Source of the DNA: Ptychodera flava
Taxonomy: Eukaryota; Hemichordata; Enteropneusta; Ptychoderidae
Assembly: GCF_041260155.1 (NCBI RefSeq)
Contig: NC_091942.1
Coordinates: 4,337,501 to 4,401,500 of the forward strand
Reading direction: 5' to 3'
Length of the DNA stretch: 64,000 nt
Shown: piece by piece, positions 25,485 through 38,921 of the stretch
Position numbering within the stretch: position 1 is the first letter of the stretch
Layout: every line of letters starts with the position of its first letter
Made by a program: the position numbers and the translations under genes
Notes under the pieces: model-generated
What the model was told of the DNA's origin: nothing
Databases searched by the model: none
Seen by the model: only the letters and a program-made list of their open reading frames with translations

Positions 25485-25492
25485 TATTTATA
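25485..25492 (-). promoter_or_regulatory. TATA box (TATAAATA) of the secreted cysteine-rich protein gene
   Basis: TATAAATA on the minus strand lies 161 bp upstream of the signal-peptide ATG. A start site about 30 bp downstream would give a 5' UTR of about 130 nt. Spacing and consensus match support it as the core promoter. Confidence 0.55.
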
Positions 25493-25724
25493 CCCAAGGC
25501 TGTTTATGTCACTGAAGCTGAACCTCCTTTGGCGAAGTCAAATTCCAGAACCGTCAATCAAATTGGCAACAACCAATCAAATAGCGGCTCCAAAGCGATA
25601 TAACATGTTTACAAACTAAAGCGGTACAGGGCCTGTCCCTTGGTAAGAAAATGAATACGAGCTCTGTAGCTCTGGATGGCCGTTGCCGGCAAATTTTACC
25701 GAGCGAAATAGAATTTCGGAGCCG

Positions 25725-26033
25725 TCAAACTGAACTTTCACTTTTTTGGGGAACATTGAGAGCGGGGGGCACTTTATTAGACCATTGTGGCATGACCCGA
25801 TACATTGGCACGCGTGTGGTTTCAATGGGGCTACCGGTGTTTACCAAAACACTGCGGGGAACATGGAGCGCGTTAGAGTGTGGGCATCCCGTAATGAGCT
25901 CGTGAGATTGGACTTCAAAGAAAGGGGAAAGCTCTAAACTTTCAACCGATCTAATTCTTCCGCAAAGAAGTTGACAAACGCAACCCAAAACCACAAATCT
26001 TCCAGCCAAGTCACGGTACAACTCCAGAACCAT
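25725..26033 (-). CDS. Hypothetical 102-residue ORF or first exon
   Basis: The ATG sits in excellent context (AAACATGG) and opens MVLELYRDLAGRFVVLGCVCQLL, a moderately hydrophobic start that could be a weak signal sequence. The frame stays open to TGA at 25725, but a GGTAAAC donor-like site after the PRSVL codons could end a first exon earlier. It lies about 240 bp upstream of the secreted-protein gene's TATA box on the same strand. The opposite strand is also open here, which weakens the case. No family recognised. Confidence 0.22.
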   Translation of the reverse strand: MVLELYRDLAGRFVVLGCVCQLLCGRIRSVESLELSPFFEVQSHELITGCPHSNALHVPRSVLVNTGSPIETTRVPMYRVMPQWSNKVPPALNVPQKSESSV

Positions 26034-28168
26034 GTTTGGTTATAAACTTTACCCTTCTCTATCGTATCTGCCCTGTCAGTTGACGCGGGTCGCGTATCAT
26101 CATGTCAGGCTGGACTTTCTTTGTTCGTCGATAGAGTGATTGACAGATGTCAAACAATAAACGCACGTGTTAATTTCAATAATTGATTGGCCGTGCAGGC
26201 AACCCCCTTTTCTTCCAACACCGTGCCGTACACATGTGTTAGGGAACTGCTTCGTCGAGTGTGCTACTATCAATGATGTTACACTAGAGACCGCGTCAGC
26301 TTTCCGACTCACAGAGCTATGAAGATGACCTACTAATTTAGACAAACTGACGTGGATCCACTCCGATTTTTATCTTCATCTTTATGTGCAGTCGATGCCA
26401 AAACGGCCATTCGCTGAAGCATGACTCTATCGCTTGAAAAGGATCATCGTGCCGCATGAACCCATGATTGCACCGCATCGATAACAACGATGTACGTTGT
26501 CAATATGACTAACCCCCTAGCGTGTTTGCAAATAACAGCTCAGCAAAATGCTAGGAAACCCCTCCCATGGTTTGTTTGACAAACAAAGTCCCAGAAAGTG
26601 AAATACTTCGCAATAATTTAGGTTGTGAACATGTACTTCTAAAACTTGAAGGATGTTGCAATGGCATTAAACAGTGCTAAAGGCCTTCATACACGTAAAA
26701 ACCATTCTGCTCCATACTTTAATGTATCTGATGATCATATCTGCCGTAAAAGATCAAATCTGTGAACTTTGAATGAAAAGTGTTAATAATGGCATTGAAG
26801 TTCTCGCCATCATAACTATTGGCCTGTGTATGCGCGTGCGTTGGTGCATCTAATTTTCCTGTAATAATTCGCAGAATAAGGACCCTTTTACATTGATAAT
26901 GGAACAGAGGTGAATGGGGCTGCTATAGCTTACGTAAGGTCTTGTGTCGCACGTATCTGTTTGCAGACCTCCTTCAAGTGTGAAAAATACCAACGTTATG
27001 CAAACTTTGTGGTTTTGGGCGACATTCTAGATAATCCATACCACAGTTCCTCCATCCAGTGTGTCCGCACAAACCATGCCAATCTCACTCGGCGCGCAAG
27101 TATATACGAGTTAGCGCGATGAGAGGCAAAATGTATAATCTTTAATTGTTTGGGCATAGAGCTAGATGGTTTGGGGTTTCGTAAAGTAATGTGTCCTATC
27201 GCGGTCACTAAATCCTATCTAACATTCATTTATTGACTTAGAAGGTGACTCGTTTTTGAACTGTGCGTTCTATAACGGAAAGAACTACTTTGTGAAATCG
27301 GATTAATTGTTGCGCTTAAAACACAACACTATTCTTGTGAGTACTCGAATTTAGTTAGTCTGCTCAGTCGTTCGATGCGACCAATTATCTTATCAATACC
27401 GTCAGATTGATAACACAATGTAGAAGCAAATATATGTCAGCCGTCCTCATTTTTACATAGCGAGTTTGGGGACAGGAAAACTTTTCTGACTTGAATCACG
27501 GAATCGCATCCTTTCAGTCTTGGCTCAGATAACACTGCCCGTGTATGTCAAAGCGTCCTTGGGACACTGTGCACTGCACGACTATACTATTCCGTGGCAT
27601 ACATTATGTCAGTATACCCCGGATGTATGCCTGGCGTTGAGAAGATATACCCCAGCTTCATCGCTAAAACCCCTTGATCCAATGATCGACGTGCTCTCAC
27701 TGTGAACTGCTTCGAATAATGGTCGAGTTCGATATGATATTAGCGTCGGATGGCTTGGATGAAATACTGAAGACTAGATAACAAGTGTTGGAATGATATA
27801 GTATATGATAATTGAGTAATTTGAGACGCCGATATGGTAGCCCTGTGTATTCTCATGGCAGAATTCGAAGCGGCTTTAGCAAGGGGTCACGGAGACGTTC
27901 GTGACGGCATTATAAATAATTACCTCTCTGCTCGAACCACGCAATGCCTAATTTTGATAATGGCCCGTTTGAAGACAAGTGGAAGTAGAAAAGCAACACA
28001 TTGACATTTAGAGTATAGTGTCTTCAGACATGATTAAATCCTGAAGTCGAACATACATGCATCCGCTGTTCGACACGTGGTTAAAACTAACAAACAAAAA
28101 ACACGCTAGGCCGGGAAAGTGCGTCGACGTCGCTGCAACCAGTGCAACTACCAGATGTTTGCCGAGTA

Positions 28169-28180
28169 TATAAAGGGGTG
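28169..28180 (+). promoter_or_regulatory. TATATAAAG core-promoter-like site
   Basis: GAGTATATAAAGGGG is a strong TATA match with a G-rich right flank. The first ATG downstream opens only 15 codons, and no convincing exon follows, so any gene it serves is unresolved. Confidence 0.25.
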
Positions 28181-28593
28181 CGACCTAGTTTTTGCCAATG
28201 ATTTTAATACAAAGTAATGAGCAGTGCTGTTCCCATGCTCAGTGTAGCAACTCGCATACTCTGAATTCCGTTAGGGAGATCGCTCAGCTACAGTTAGGCT
28301 CGCTGGTTATGCACGGGATTTACTAATCCTCCAGATAACTTGTACGCCTGTGATCGATCCCTCCGTTTGTAACAGATGATGAATCTAGAGCAGGCAGGCT
28401 TGTTTTTTTTATCACGATCGGTCATCGACGGAGAGCAAGGCGAGTTATCCGCTCGCCCGGGGTTCTCATCATAGTACGTCAAAGGTCTGAGAATCTAACC
28501 GCAACATAAATTACAGTGTGTGATTACACTGTCAACGGGAAGTAAACATGTCCACGTTACATCTTGAAAGGGACCGAAAAATTCAGACCTTAC

Positions 28594-28840
28594 TTAAAGG
28601 GATATAATCGTCGGAACTGCGCCTGTGCGAGTTTCTTGTTTACAAGCAATGTATTTCGTGCACGATATCAAGATGCACCTAATCATCATAGCTGAAACAT
28701 TTAAATCATACGATGATAGATTATGACAGCCATGTTTTAATTGTCATCAATCACCATTGTGCCTTGGATACATTGTTGCCATAGGTCGTATGGGTCCCAT
28801 ACGACCTTTGAGCGCAGTTCCGACGAGTATATCCCTTTAA
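28594..28840. mobile_element. 247-bp TTAA-flanked inverted-repeat element
   Basis: The left end TTAAAGGGATATAATCGTCG and the right end read inward as TTAAAGGGATATACTCGTCG continue inverted through GGAACTGCGC, giving a TIR of about 29 bp with one mismatch. TTAA at both ends suggests either a TTAA target or a TIR that includes it. A second inner palindrome (AGGTCGTATGGG / CCCATACGACCT) lies at the right end. No coding capacity. Confidence 0.85.
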
Positions 28841-31800
28841 CTGCTAAGACCCCTGCCAGTTTGTAAATAGGTACCAATATTTACAAACTCGCAGAGCAGA
28901 CTCAAAGATTGCCGGTGTTGGCAAGAATTGTGCAGCATGTCTCATTTCACCCTGGACATGTCGCAGCAACATTTAAACTTACCTGATGGCACTCCAGCGT
29001 TCTTTGCTGAAGTCATACATCACCTCGTTTTATGCACCCGCTATTAAAAAACACTTTTTAAATTGCCAAAACTCGTTTTAAATGTCCTTGATGGAAGTTC
29101 CATCATTACTGGCCCGTTGAAAAAAATTCTATCTTACGTCTATCCTTCCACCGAGATACTTATGTTTGGGGCTATTTTCTCGAGACATTGGACACGACCA
29201 AGTCTAACCAAAACTACAACCATTTAATGCACAGAGAAACATTTGTTTTATAATTAGTATGGGATTTATTTGTATTTCAGATATTTCTATTTTGGATCTG
29301 TCATAATTTGTGTGAATCGAAGTTTACACGATTAATATTATATTGAGTAGACTCTCAAGTGTTTAGGAGTGGTTTCTTGCACTAAGGGGATTATGAAGAA
29401 TGTGCCAAACAACATGATGTGTAATTAATAGTAATCCCAATAATTAACCAATGTTGACCGCAACCTTGGGTTCGATATATTTCGCGTCCAGGGGACTCAA
29501 TGACGTCAGCGTGTATAGAAACGTGAGTAACGGTTGGAAGGAACCAAACGCAACAAAAATACAAGTCTTATAAAGCTGACCGCACAAACACAGTGCACGT
29601 CGACGTCCCATGCAAAAAAGACAAAACTCAAAAAAAAATCGCAGTGGGTCTGTTAAATCTCAATAACTATAGGCTCGGAGGACCTCATTACCCGTATGGG
29701 CAAGTGCGTCACACCGCGATACGGGTTCTGTTGTGCTAATCGCGCAATACTCGCTATAGCTGTGATACCTAAGGCTATTTTGGTCGTTCCCAGTGTGGGA
29801 CCCCGATAAATGACGTTTGAACTATACATCTATAGGTAACACTGTCCATATGTAAACAACATTGGGACTCGTCCAATTTCTGTCAGATTTCAACCGCGGC
29901 CTTCGCTACTCGAAATTCACACTCATGACGTATTGAGCACCCAGTTCAAATGGCTAGGATTTTCATTTCACAATGACATTCTTCATCATGTCAACATCAA
30001 TCCCTTTTTTTCTACATGAATGAACAGAAGAAGAACATTGAGCAAGTCGTTACGTACTTGACATACAGATTCACATTTATCGGTCAATGACCCGGATGCC
30101 AACGTCACTTGAAAGTTCTCAAGAGGATGGATCTATTTTTCTATGGCCTGGAAGAAAATTTAAAAAGTATGATCACTCGTAGGAACGACTGAGTTTGACC
30201 ATCATACCACTGGGAAGTCCGTGAAACATCTTGTACAATGTCGACAAAACCACAACACAAAGGAACAATTAGACCATAGAGAGTCTTCAAGATTGACAGT
30301 GGTAATGACATTGTACTTGTAATCTCTTCCTGGAGCAATTAGAAAATATAAACGAAAATGACGTCAAAGAGAGCGCACTTTTTTGTTTCTCGTTGTAAAT
30401 TATTTAAGGATGGAAGAAAGACGGCCCTTTTCTTTGGTACACCTAATCCTGGAAATGGGCAGTGTTCGTAATGAGCCCTGTAATTGGGCTGCACTTTACA
30501 CCCATTAGTTGCATGTTCGTAAATTCACGCAGGGGCAGCGACTTGGGATAGTGCCCTTTCACCGACTATGGGAACTTCCGGTTACATCACCATCAAAACA
30601 GAGAGGAGTCAATGACCGATTACGGTTGTTCAGAGCTACCAAAATTGCGCTTGTTTGAAAAAGGACCCGATCTGGCATTTGAGAGGAATTATTAAATAAC
30701 TTTCATGGCCAATAAAATCCACCTTAGAATGAAATATCGCCGATAGGACGTGTATTCAGCTGTGTAAGCTTATTTCAGATGAAAACTACCCCAGGTGATA
30801 TAATACAAGTACAAATATGCCAGAGACTGAACGCGATGAACTTAATGCTAATAGGCCAATTAAAAATATGTGTTTCCGGTAACCCGACCGACCCTAGAAA
30901 ACCCGCCGACCCTAGACATTTGTTCAATATTTTCAAAAACTTTCGATTAAATTTTCTAAATTTTAACGTATTTTAAAGATAAAAAACAATTCCTCCATCC
31001 TACCTACTCTAATTTTCGGATGCATGTTGCCTGAAAGAAAAATATTTTATTTATTTTGACTTATGTAAAATGTAAGAGTATTAGTTGAGAACACGGTTTT
31101 AGAAGTTGGGTCCAATAATGACTGCATTAATGTTGCTTTGGTATTCCGATATTATGTCAAAGGTATTGGATTTCACCCGAAACGATTCGATGAATTGTGT
31201 TTATGACGTCTCTCGTCCCACTGCACAAGAATCCAGTGTATAAACCCCATTACGATCAGAACGCGAATACTTGTGACAGCAGGGTTTTGTGTTATTGTAA
31301 TCTCGTGCCACATGTGATCTCTGCTTGCGCTTGCAATGGCACAACAGCCTAGAGTTCTGCGTCGTGTGACGTCATTGTTTCAACGAAAACACCGTAAGAA
31401 AAGAGGATACACAGTGGGATAGGAGGGTGGGAATTGGCGACAGAAGTCGATGACCGACCTTCCAAACATCCAGCTTTTCTTACTTTATTTCGTTTTTCTA
31501 CTTGTATTCCCCTCTGATTGTACGGGGATTACTTTTAATTCTATTCCCCTGAATGTTGTGTTTTGGAATAAACCGTCTTCCGCTAATCGTATTCAACGCC
31601 CAAATCTTTTTAAGGACATTCAGCCATTCTCAACAAAACAAAACCAAAATCTTTAGAATAACACCCTCTATCGAATTACAACGGTTGACTTTAGGTGTCG
31701 TGGGAGTGTTTAATCAGTGGTACGGAACACCACAGATTTCATTCACTAAAAATTGCCATGTAGCTTACCCACACATATAAGCTTATATGGTAACTATAAT

Positions 31801-33471
31801 CTCCTACAGTCTGCAAAAATCTCATTTAAAGAGACAAAAATTCCGTTTTTTTGTTTTGAACACATCTGTTTATTCTTCTAGCTAAAGTGTGTTCACTGTA
31901 TTAAACTTGAAAACACGAGGTATCGAGCACATTGCATTGAACTTAGTTGACAAAGGATTCTAGACTGTACTAAACTTTGTCTGTCGACAGTGCTATGTGG
32001 ACGTAATTGCAAATGTACAGACTGCGGTCAAGGCGAAAATAGAAATATTGACATTGTTTTGAATAGAACAAGAAAGTTATTTGCAAACAAAATGGAAACA
32101 ATATCAGAAGTCCAAGCAATTCTGGCTGTAAGATGCACGTGATCAATATTGTAATGAAATAATTCTGTCTGTACGATTGTTTTGATTTAAGACAACTACT
32201 ACAGTCGATAGTGATCTTAGCTTAGCTGTCACTGACCGTTTAGAAACAAGGTACACCAGAGAGGCATTGTTGAGATTTAGGGACTCGACGTTGATTGACA
32301 GTCACTTCTTATCTGAAAAGATTGATTGAATCATTATAAAACACGCTGAAGTCCAAAACAAACATGGTTTACTGAAAGTCTAGTGACCGGTCAGTGGCCA
32401 AAGCGGCAAGAACAAAGTTTGACCATTTGTGGACAGTGAATAGTTTAGTATCAACGATGGTACCTGTTCTGTAACAAAAGACCTATAGTCAATCAGATTG
32501 TTGTAACACTTGAGAATTTCTTTGAAAATAAACTAACCAAGCATAAACGGGGAAACAACTGTGACAAAAAGAATAACATCACAAATGAAGTTCAAGCAAT
32601 AGCACAGATGGACAATGCAGTGCCTACTAGCTATTTGCTTTAATGTAAGCTCACAAAATTCCGTGCGGGGCCGAGAATAGATGTTCCTGTAAGAATATAT
32701 TATCGCCATCTTCAGACCTTGCTCTTTTCGCTCTAGAGTTGTGTAATCAGCCTTTCAACCGGACGTGTGTAACCTGCCATAGCAGATTCAAATAAACTGC
32801 CGACCCGAGATATTTCAAACACCTTCCATCGTAAAATGACACAATTTGATTCGTTAAGGAGCAAGATATTTATACATTTTTAGGCCATATGCAAATCTAG
32901 GGCTGCAGTAGGCGACAAATTCAAACACGATTTAAATTACGGGTCTCTCCACCTTGTTTAAGCCTAATGTTTATTTGCTGATCTGGGGTGGAGGAGTTGT
33001 GGTCTGAGATAGAACTCGAATGATAATATTGATATCAGGGAAATCAGTCTGGGTCTATTATATCAAACCACAAAGTAAACACTTCAACATCCGCTATATG
33101 CAAATTACAAAGGTCACAGTGACCGCATGACCTTCTCGCTCTCCTCCGTCTTTCTCGTGACAAATGATGTGAACAGGACATAGCAACACATTAACTTTAG
33201 GTAGTAACGATCGGTCGACTGTCTGATCGCATAGTCCTACTTGATTTCAGTAATTGAAGTGTAATCGAATGCCCTGGATTTATTAATAGATTGAGATAAC
33301 CATTAAGATTGCAATTTGCATAAAGGGGCCAATTTCTTGATGCGGTACACTACACTGATCGTATTGTTCTGCGGGTGTACCTATCTACTTCACACTATGT
33401 ATATGCAAACCCTTGGATTTTGAATTGGTCGGAGCAATATGCCCCCCCCCCTCCCATGGGGACCCTGCGGA

Positions 33472-33538
33472 CTGTGCTTCGCCTGTGGTTTGTAGAAGGG
33501 TGCCGGCCGTGCTTCGGCTTTGTTTTGTAGAAGGGTGT
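33472..33538. repeat. 35-bp imperfect tandem duplication
   Basis: GTGCTTCG followed by TTTGTAGAAGGGTG occurs twice with about 35-bp spacing. A run of C bases lies just to the left (33442-33451). Confidence 0.75.
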
Positions 33539-34063
33539 GCTCTTAGTAACCGTGGACGCTATGAGTTATCGGATCACTGAACGCATGTGTGTAACCAACG
33601 CTTTGAATCGGAAACAACGCGCACATGACTGTAGCTTGCAAAAAAGGGGTTCTCAATCCGATGACCCGTAAAATGCACCGATTTGAAATGCTGAATTCAA
33701 ATCTTGAGTGGTAAGCGGCGTACGTGTCATAGCACATTACTCGATGTTATGTGACCCATCATATTGAAATTCACCAAGCTTCAGTGGTAACAATGAGTCA
33801 ATAGCCCAACTGAAGAAGAGGACGACCGCAAACGCGCTCTATGGCATTTTGAATAAGATTTCAACTTGAGGTTATTTTAGAATGTGTTGCATTGTGACGC
33901 AAACGAACTCTGAGTCTATAGACCGTGGATCGGAAGACCACTGTCTATGCTGAGACACAATGATTGAAATGATAATAACACGAGAGCACGCTTCCAGCGA
34001 CCCTAAACTTAGCAATGACGTTATTTATGCAGACAATGGTGTATTCGGATTTTACTGTATCAT

Positions 34064-34135
34064 GTGAAACAATGCCCTTGGTCCTCAGTGAAACAATGCC
34101 CTTGACCCTCAGGGAAACAATACCCTTGGCCTGCA
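34064..34135. repeat. 24-bp tandem repeat, three copies
   Basis: GTGAAACAATGCCCTTG units recur with exact 24-bp spacing. Both strands are open across it because 24 is a multiple of three; no gene is inferred. Confidence 0.9.
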
Positions 34136-37100
34136 GTGGACTCAAACGCTTCTTGAATCGAAGGGTAGTCATCTGCCGACCAGGAAAGCAACACAAGTTG
34201 GTTCGTTTGTGTTGAAATCTACGGTGAAATTAAACTTGACCATCGTTAATCGTTGTAGGCAAGATTGACATATGTAGTCTGCTTGTCTGCAAAGCAACCA
34301 TCTGCACATGATGTTCGTGCACACTTATTGGTTATCATAGAAATACTAAAATATGCAAATGTGGTCTGTCGTGAAGAAGCAAACAAATCAAGATTTTAAA
34401 ATATTTATGCAATGTAGTGAACTAACACGCTGTAGTTTAATAGCGAATATCAGTTGACCCATGGATTTGAAGATCCACAGGAACGAGGCTACACCTTTGG
34501 CACAACAGCCTAAGCTTGGTTGATTTATCATCTCAGGGAGGCCGTAAGTATTTTAAGAATTACCAATAAAACTGAGCAAACATAAGCATTTCCCATAAAC
34601 TGCTTCATACATTTTGTTGTCAGAGGGGCGATTATAAATGTTAATCTTGGACTTAGTTGAAACATAGTAATAATGGGCTTTGAACTGATGAAAATAATCC
34701 ATCTGCTCATCAGGAGACAGAAAATCTTCCATAAAGCCGATCTGCTAGGTTTCCCAGAATGTCACATGATCCCTTTTACTGTTCTGTAGTGCTAAGACTT
34801 AGAGTATCTTGTTTCAAATTTCAGTTAAAATGCCTGAACTTGTATGCCGTTCTCCTGATCTGACTGCAAGACAGTATACACTCGGTTTCTCGTCTGTATG
34901 CATGGTCCCGTTAACTGTAGTAGGGGACGGATAGAGTTCAAAATTTCGTCCGTCATAAGACCCACTACATACAAGCAGTGTACAAGGAGACATTAGACGA
35001 GAAAGGGGCCGCAATTATTTACCGTGTGGTTACCATGTGGTCAGAAATTGTGACAGGACGCGTCACGTGCAAAGGAACGCTATCTGGAAGAAGAAACTGG
35101 CTTCTGCACAGTACATTGTGCGCAGATGTTTGTGAGATGGTCAGCTGTAGTCGTTGTTTTTGCCAAATAACAGATAAAGATATTGAAATTCGATGTAATT
35201 CCCCTCCTTGAAAAGGAGTAAGATGATTTGCGATATGCTTTATTTAAAAGATAATCTCCAGCAGAATATGTTGACATCGCAGAATACTTCGATTTTTTGT
35301 ATGAGCTAGATCGAAAAAATCGAGCTCAGTTCCCAGTAGAAAAGAGTGGGAGGGGGGCAAAGTTCCAAAGGATTGCAAACAGTGTGCCTCAATTCAAACT
35401 TGACCTTGCAGTTCCTGTCTCATTTCAGAACAACATGATTTTGTTTACTCGTCGTTTGTGCAACACCCGTGCCGATCTGTTCCAGTGAAAAAGTTCTCGG
35501 TCACTAACCAACCAAACGTTTGCGTGGGTCACACGAGCAGCGGGAAACAAACAATAGCTCACTGGCCTCGAAGAAAAGCAGTCGATGGCCTGTAAGGCGC
35601 TTTAAAAGTTACTTTACCATATCAAGTATCGATTTCCATTAACGATGAAACATTTACTTCAAATCACTCCCTTTTATCCTTTGCATTAGCATATCAAAGG
35701 GAGGAGCCGGACTTCAACGTAAGCCCCGGGAGAAAATAAAACACCAGCCCAGCATGTCCGGTGGACCAGCAGGCGACTTAAAGAAGGTGTTCCCACCCAG
35801 TGGCGGAGGTACTGGGTGCCGATCAAGACGGTTTGGACCTCAGGTAATTGCCGGGCAAACCGTTAGACGAATTATATAATGCTAATTGTCTGTACAGGAC
35901 GAAAACTTTATTTGAGCAGGTACGAACCCGTAAAAGCACTGTGTAGCCATTCATTTCTCCGTTGGTGCCTGGGACTCGCTGTTGCAGGGAATAAGCGACA
36001 TACGAACCCAACCATAGCAAATCAAAAACGTTCACTTTATCGCGTCGGCAGACAACCTCTGGAACGATAAATGACTTAAAACACACAGTGAGTCTTAACT
36101 TTTAGATCTCGTTGCATGTTTAAAGGTAGATTTTTAGCACTGTCATGTTCAATAATGCGCCTACTCAACTTAACCTAGATATCGTGAACTCTTGTGTTTC
36201 ATTTCACTAAGAAAAAAACACTCTTTCAACGAATAGAGAGCGTGATTCGGTTTGAAACTTGATAGAGTCACAGCCGAGCTATCATAACATTTCAAAGCTT
36301 AGGACAAGGGACGAAACTCTCCAGATCAGTTTGTTTTGTTGTTGTTTGTGGTTTGGACGGGAAGCGAATAAATTATTTAACGCACGTGGCGCCCATTAAA
36401 TCCTTTAGTAAGATTGTAAGGACAACCTTTTTCAACCGCTTTCTCCCCTTTTCAAAACCATTGTCCAGTGTGGTTCCTTTGTGTTTGACCGCCTGTGGTT
36501 TATTCACTCCTCTAACACTCAAGAAGACAAAACAAAGATGATCATTGCCACCGCCATAAATAAATTAAGCGCTCAAACAAAGAGCATCGATAATGTTTAC
36601 CTAACGACAAGCCCGAGAAAAATAAGCCAGCATCGATCTGGTCGATGTTTCCCATGCTGCTCACCATTGTTTGTCGAATCGATGCTCACAGTTCCTTGAA
36701 TCGATCAGAAGATGTCAAAAAAAAAATAAGATCCGCTGAACACGAAAGCTATTGTTTCCGTGTGTTATAATTGCATCGAGGTCACCTGTAAATTGAAGAA
36801 ACGTGAGAAAAGGAGGTATTTTTTGTTTGTTTCTTCGACTTTGAGGTCATTGTTTACTAGTTGCTGCGACCATCAACTGGGGGTCCCTAACTCTACCTTA
36901 ACCCGTAATCGGCTGGCCAAATCTAAGACCCTCGATCGAGGGACCATGGCCAAATAGAGAATCGTGGGGTTATTATGTTGGGCAAAATTCTGTCGTAAGA
37001 TGAGAGGCAGAGCACCCGTGAAATGTTAGACATGGTTGAGTACGACAGGAAAATGCTAATTAACATGCTTTTACATTAAAAGGAACATTGTGAAATATAT

Positions 37101-37479
37101 TTTCAGCACTGTTAAATTTTGAGAACTTTTGAAAAACACCCTTCAATTGATGCTGTAGACTGCGGCGTAGAAAATTGGCGAACGAAAAATATTCAATGAC
37201 AAATAAAATTGACTGAATGGCTTGTCACATCCTAGACTAGTCCCCAGTCGCTTGGCTTGTCTCGCCAGAGCGGTTACTGTGCGGCCAAGCGTACCACCTA
37301 GTCTTTCAGTCTGGTGAGGTTCATTCCTTAAATTTATTCTCTTTTTATATTTTATATGCCCACAGACTTGGAGCAAGTCTAGTCACATCCTCGTTCTTGA
37401 TAAGTTGAAAGAAAAAGTCATCTCCTAAATTATCGTTACGGTGTGCCTTAAAGCATAGACAGTGGAGACAATGCTTATA

Positions 37480-37692
37480 AACACGACTGGAACTAATTTG
37501 GGATAATTCCATTTTCATATTTTTCAAATTTCTCAAAAGTGTTAGGTGCCGTATAGCTAAATGTTACGGTATTACAGAATACTCATAAAAACAAGTGTGT
37601 AACTGGAAAAGAAAAGTAGATGAGGTTACATTTGAAGATTGAATCGACATTACTTCATCATCCAATTATTCCAAATTAGTTCCAATCGTGTT
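37480..37692. mobile_element. Family B 213-bp TIR element, copy 1, with 4-bp target duplication
   Basis: The TIRs are about 30 bp, beginning AACACGACTGGAACTAATTT on the left and AACACGATTGGAACTAATTT read inward from the right. They are flanked by direct TATA repeats (37476-37479 and 37693-37696). A second copy is at 54595. No ORF lies inside, so it is non-autonomous. A 4-bp target duplication is seen in several cut-and-paste superfamilies; none is assigned. Confidence 0.85.
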
Positions 37693-38391
37693 TATAGTAT
37701 GTCGTCCAACACGCACCATGAAGTTGTTGTTTGAAAGATGGGGCTGAGAAAAAACTAGTCTTAACGAAAAGCAAGTTTTAACTACATGTACCGGAATGTA
37801 CTCCTGCAAAGCAAAAGGCGATATGCTACAGAGCGCTTTGGAATGTGGCGAACAACAAACGTTCCGCTAACGTGACCATGAAAGAGTAGATCTAGGCACT
37901 CGTAAATTTTTCTCAAGGAAACATGAAAGATGTCACCTTTCTTGCTGGATTTGGATATGAGAACTCATGTATTGACTGTATTAGAATTCTCTGCAGCAAC
38001 ATCGTGATTCAATGGTAACGCCACTGTTCTCAAAACGGGCCGTTAAAGACGCGATGTAAAACTTTATTGCTTGGAAACTTTGACAGATTTAGAAAATGCG
38101 GTGACCGCAGGTCTCCTTGAGACTGGAAAATAAACTAATTTTTATAAAAGCTTTATTAAAATTTTGAGAGCGGCGCATACCATTGTATGAGTACAGCAAA
38201 GCAGTACTGTCTCAAACACATTTAAATCGTTAAAGCTATCCGGCATTTACCATCGTACGATTAATTTTCAGAACAAATCGTAGTTTTAGCTTCCATAAGG
38301 GAGCTATAGTACATTAATTGTCGATGGCGAGTTCTGATGTGATTGTAATAACGTGGATGATGAGACCATGGTTTTCGGCTCAAAATTCAAT

Positions 38392-38921
38392 CTACTTGTC
38401 GAGGCTAATCACGCGCAATATTCTTCGTGGATTTTCAAACAAAGAGAATAATCGCGGCTCCATGGCTGCAAGCGATAAAAGTTTGAATACAGTATATTCC
38501 TCTGTTGGTACGTAATAGTATGCAGGGTCATCCATGTTTGCAAATCTTAGTGTCGGAGTAATCGACCAATTCCAATTTTCGTTCATGTTTAATTTTTGAA
38601 CTACAGTGGGTATGGCCCCAGGCGAACCCTTCATGGCCACTGAACAAAATGCGGACGGGGCAGCTCTGGGTCATACAATGGTTTCAATAGCAGTCCCCGA
38701 GGAAAGGGATACGTTGATTTGAATTGTGGACAACCAACAGCAAGGACGAAATCCAAGGAGACCATTCGTTCAAACACAAACGGCAAGAATTGTTCTGAAG
38801 GTAAAGGCCAGGACAGCGTGAAAATATGCGTTGCACGGCCGTACGACGTTGAAAGGAAACGTAGAAACAATATTGGGCTCAATATGCAGGCTGAATAAAC
38901 TACCAATTGAAGATCTCGCAT
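38392..38921 (-). CDS. Two overlapping unrecognised ORFs
   Basis: An ATG at 38921 opens 96 codons starting MRDLQLVVYSACILSPILF (signal-peptide-like) and ending PHFVQWP at 38631. A second frame overlaps its end and runs to 38392, reading KLNMNENWNWSITPTLRF and later YYVPTEEYTVFKLLSLAAM. The two could be one gene broken by a frameshift, or chance. An N-glycosylation sequon (NWS) is present in the second frame. No family recognised. Confidence 0.15.

Larger units (their letters stand above)
26034..37479. other. Long gene-poor block
   Basis: Over 11 kb with only the TTAA-flanked element, the TATA-like site, the 24-bp and 35-bp tandem repeats and short chance frames. A signal-peptide-like start at 31450 lacks good ATG context. 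Could be intergenic or intronic. Confidence 0.5.

Noticed and set aside
31450..31656. ORF with a signal-peptide-like start (LFLLYFVFLLVF)
   Set aside because: Poor start context, no donor or promoter, and the rest looks random; T-rich DNA gives hydrophobic frames by chance.
34978..35211. Cys-rich frame ending CFCQITDKDIEIRCNSPP, faintly like an LRR N-terminal cap
   Set aside because: Too short, no following leucine-rich repeats, weak acceptor.
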